35,266 bases of DNA from Candidatus Giovannonibacteria bacterium RIFCSPLOWO2_02_FULL_45_28 (lineage in GTDB: Bacteria > Patescibacteriota > Minisyncoccia > UBA11713 > 2-01-FULL-45-33): positions 1 to 35,266 of the forward strand of contig MFIM01000029.1 in NCBI GenBank assembly GCA_001780725.1, read 5' to 3'. Each line of letters begins with the position of its first letter. Position 1 is the stretch's first letter. A model generated the notes under the pieces. The model saw only the letters and a list, made by a program, of their open reading frames with translations. It did no database searches and was not told where the DNA came from. Shown here piece by piece: positions 33,107 to 35,266 of this stretch. Both the position numbers and the translations under genes were made by a program.

Positions 33107-35266
33107 TTATTGAGACTGGAAGGTGTTCTGCGACATTCCTGATGCCGGCAGACCTGAAACCTGATAGCCGTTGGTGTAGTCAAAGTCTCTAACAGTTACC
33201 TGGGTCGTGGTAGATATCGGAGACCAGATAAAGTTATTGTCTGCGGCGCTATCTACGCCAACTGCCGCACTAACTCCTGCTGCGCCCATGTCGCCAAGGG
33301 GAGTCAAGACGGTAGCAGCCTGGTGGTCGGTCGGGAAAGCCGCGTCGCCGTCCAGTTGCACAGTGATTGTGTCTTTGCTGGTGGTAACCGTAGAAAGGCC
33401 TGCCGCAGTCGCGCGCAACTCAAAGTATCTTGTCACGCCGCTTGACACGGTATAGGTCGTTGTAGCTACTTCCCAGCCGGTCTTATCAGGATAAATACTT
33501 ACAGCCGTCTTACCGGGCGGAAGATTTGCAACATAAGCAGCTCCATTGTTTATAGCTCCACTGGAAGTAAAGTTTGAATCAATTGTGGTAAAAAGTAAAT
33601 CGGTGTAGACATACAACTTGTAGGAGTGAAGCTTAGCTGCAGAATCCGACAACGTTGACGATCCAACGGTGAACGAGAACTTGAACAAAGCCACATCACC
33701 GTTATTTGCCGTTACGCTGAAACGATAAATTTTCTGGTTAGCCGCGTTATTCAGAGAGGTAGTCGGAACAGTGTAGTAAGCAAACGAAGGATAAGCCTTC
33801 ATAATCCGGACACCCTGCGAAGCGGTAACTGTGGTAGCTCCATTTATGGTGTTTCCGGAAGATGCTCCTGTGCCATAGTTGCCGTTCAATCCGGCATTCG
33901 CGCCATCGTAGTTAACTTTGAGCAAATCACCAGATCTTACCATAGGACCATCCACACTGACTCCAGCGATATCGCCTTTGATAGTAAGAACTTTCGCTCC
34001 GTTGCGCGGAATTCTGAAAGATCCAATCGCAATAGCGGAAGAAGTGGCGCCATAGCTTGTCGGAAAGACAGCCGTCCCAACTTGAGTAGAGCCCTCCCAC
34101 AGAGTTACTTGCCTGCCGACTAAGTCAACGGGCGTGTTGGAAGCAGCGCCGGAGATAATCAAAGCAACCTGCTTAAGATCAATGTCTTCGTTGGTCGCGC
34201 TGAACCTGATTTTGGCAAGTTCAACTCCGGTCTGGCCAGCCGCTACAATTTTGTAGGAAGGACTGCCGGAGTCAAGCACAACATTAATGGTTCCTCCGGA
34301 AGCAGCGCTCATGAGCTGACCAGATGATTCAGTTATGGTTTGCGCAATTGTCTGGCCGGAAGTAAGTCCGGAAACGCCAGTCCAGTCCGCGGAATTAGCG
34401 CCGTTTTCATTGTCATCTCCTTCAATGCCCCATCCATAACTACCGGTAGATCCGCCGATCACATCACATTTCAATCCCAAAGTCTTGGAAGTCCCTTTTG
34501 GTAAAGTGAGTCCGTTGCTTAGGAAAGTAAAGTTCGTTGAAGAACCGGATGCGGATGGATTAACCGCGACAGACACAACCGTTGAGCCGTCGTAAAGCTT
34601 ACAGTTGGTATTATCGGTCGCTGATCCGCCGCTTGCCGCATGGTAAACCACTGGAATGCTGGTTAGCCTCAAATCTTCACCTGAACCTGTGCCATCCAAA
34701 ACATAGTTGGCAAAGAGGAATTGAGAAGATCCTGCAATAACCGTCTGCGCGATAGGCACGGACGAAACGCTAACTGCAAGCGCTCCGGCTTTTATCGTCA
34801 TCTGATTTGCGGTAATCACGGATGTCGGGGAAGGAGTAATAGAATTGCCCGTAGTCAAACCTCTAACTGTAGCCCAATCAGCACTGGGCGTAGTGGAAGC
34901 TTGGAAGACGTTGTTGGTGGTAAATGTTGTGGAGAATTTACCTTTCAGAGTGTAAATGCCTGTACCAACCGGGAAAGTAACGGTGTCGGTAAATCTTACT
35001 TTACCGTGTCCGTTTTTGACGACTGCTCCGTCCGCAGGGCCAGCAATGATTGCCCCATTCGGATCAACCAAAGTAATGTTGGTTACATTGGTTCCCGCTA
35101 CGCCGGCATTGCTTGTGTAGGTGGAGGAAGTAGCAGCCATAAAGAAGAAGTCAATTCTGCCGACAGAAATTTGTTCTCCTTTTACCTCAACGGTAAATCC
35201 GCCCAATGTCTGATTCGCCAAATTGATAGCGACATTTTGCGCTGGGATAGAGTTGGCCACAGATAC
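33107..35266 (-). CDS. Large Thr/Ser/Gly-rich surface protein, C-terminal part; gene extends past the window edge
   Basis: Frame is open to the window end; the track start at 35260 is a GTG inside the frame. Repetitive beta-rich low-charge sequence with repeated 'GxTLPKGTSKTLGLKCDV', 'FRIPRNGAKVLTIKGDI', 'VTFPVGTGIYTLKGKF' units. Confidence 0.75.
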   Translation of the reverse strand, partial: VSVANSIPAQNVAINLANQTLGGFTVEVKGEQISVGRIDFFFMAATSSTYTSNAGVAGTNVTNITLVDPNGAIIAGPADGAVVKNGHGKVRFTDTVTFPVGTGIYTLKGKFSTTFTTNNVFQASTTPSADWATVRGLTTGNSITPSPTSVITANQMTIKAGALAVSVSSVPIAQTVIAGSSQFLFANYVLDGTGSGEDLRLTSIPVVYHAASGGSATDNTNCKLYDGSTVVSVAVNPSASGSSTNFTFLSNGLTLPKGTSKTLGLKCDVIGGSTGSYGWGIEGDDNENGANSADWTGVSGLTSGQTIAQTITESSGQLMSAASGGTINVVLDSGSPSYKIVAAGQTGVELAKIRFSATNEDIDLKQVALIISGAASNTPVDLVGRQVTLWEGSTQVGTAVFPTSYGATSSAIAIGSFRIPRNGAKVLTIKGDIAGVSVDGPMVRSGDLLKVNYDGANAGLNGNYGTGASSGNTINGATTVTASQGVRIMKAYPSFAYYTVPTTSLNNAANQKIYRFSVTANNGDVALFKFSFTVGSSTLSDSAAKLHSYKLYVYTDLLFTTIDSNFTSSGAINNGAAYVANLPPGKTAVSIYPDKTGWEVATTTYTVSSGVTRYFELRATAAGLSTVTTSKDTITVQLDGDAAFPTDHQAATVLTPLGDMGAAGVSAAVGVDSAADNNFIWSPISTTTQVTVRDFDYTNGYQVSGLPASGMSQNTFQSQ

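Overview
The window looks like a gene-dense chromosomal segment from a reduced-genome bacterium of Candidate Phyla Radiation / Parcubacteria type. That assignment is inferred from gene content and style, not searched. It carries a housekeeping backbone: short UvrC, SecG, ABC substrate-binding protein, cupin-type glucose-6-phosphate isomerase, tRNA-Leu(CAG), RNase J, TrpS, phosphomannomutase, YchF, S6-SSB-S18, RecA, FtsK, RpoC, RpoB and SecF. It also carries accessory genes: a HicBA toxin-antitoxin pair, a cassette of three exported proteins (HEXXH zincin, lipoprotein, trypsin-like protease), a TPR protein, a large surface protein cut by the window edge, and a REP-associated tyrosine transposase (RAYT). 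The main signal is a RAYT gene flanked by, and carrying internally, a 21-25 bp perfect palindrome (ACTTGGCGGTGgCACCGCCAAGT). The same palindrome sits in frame inside unrelated housekeeping genes (ftsK, a TPR gene, a variant in uvrC). Several other palindromic families also lie in frame inside coding genes (ftsK, TPR, rpoC, rnj, pgm, secF, uvrC, pgi). Together this looks like a RAYT/REP system combined with protein-coding palindromic elements resembling Rickettsia RPEs. Other notable signals are a recurrent -10 box about 6 nt before start codons (leaderless-mRNA architecture), a compact promoter-plus-terminator unit predicting a roughly 45-nt RNA, and two decaying ORFs downstream of the tRNA.
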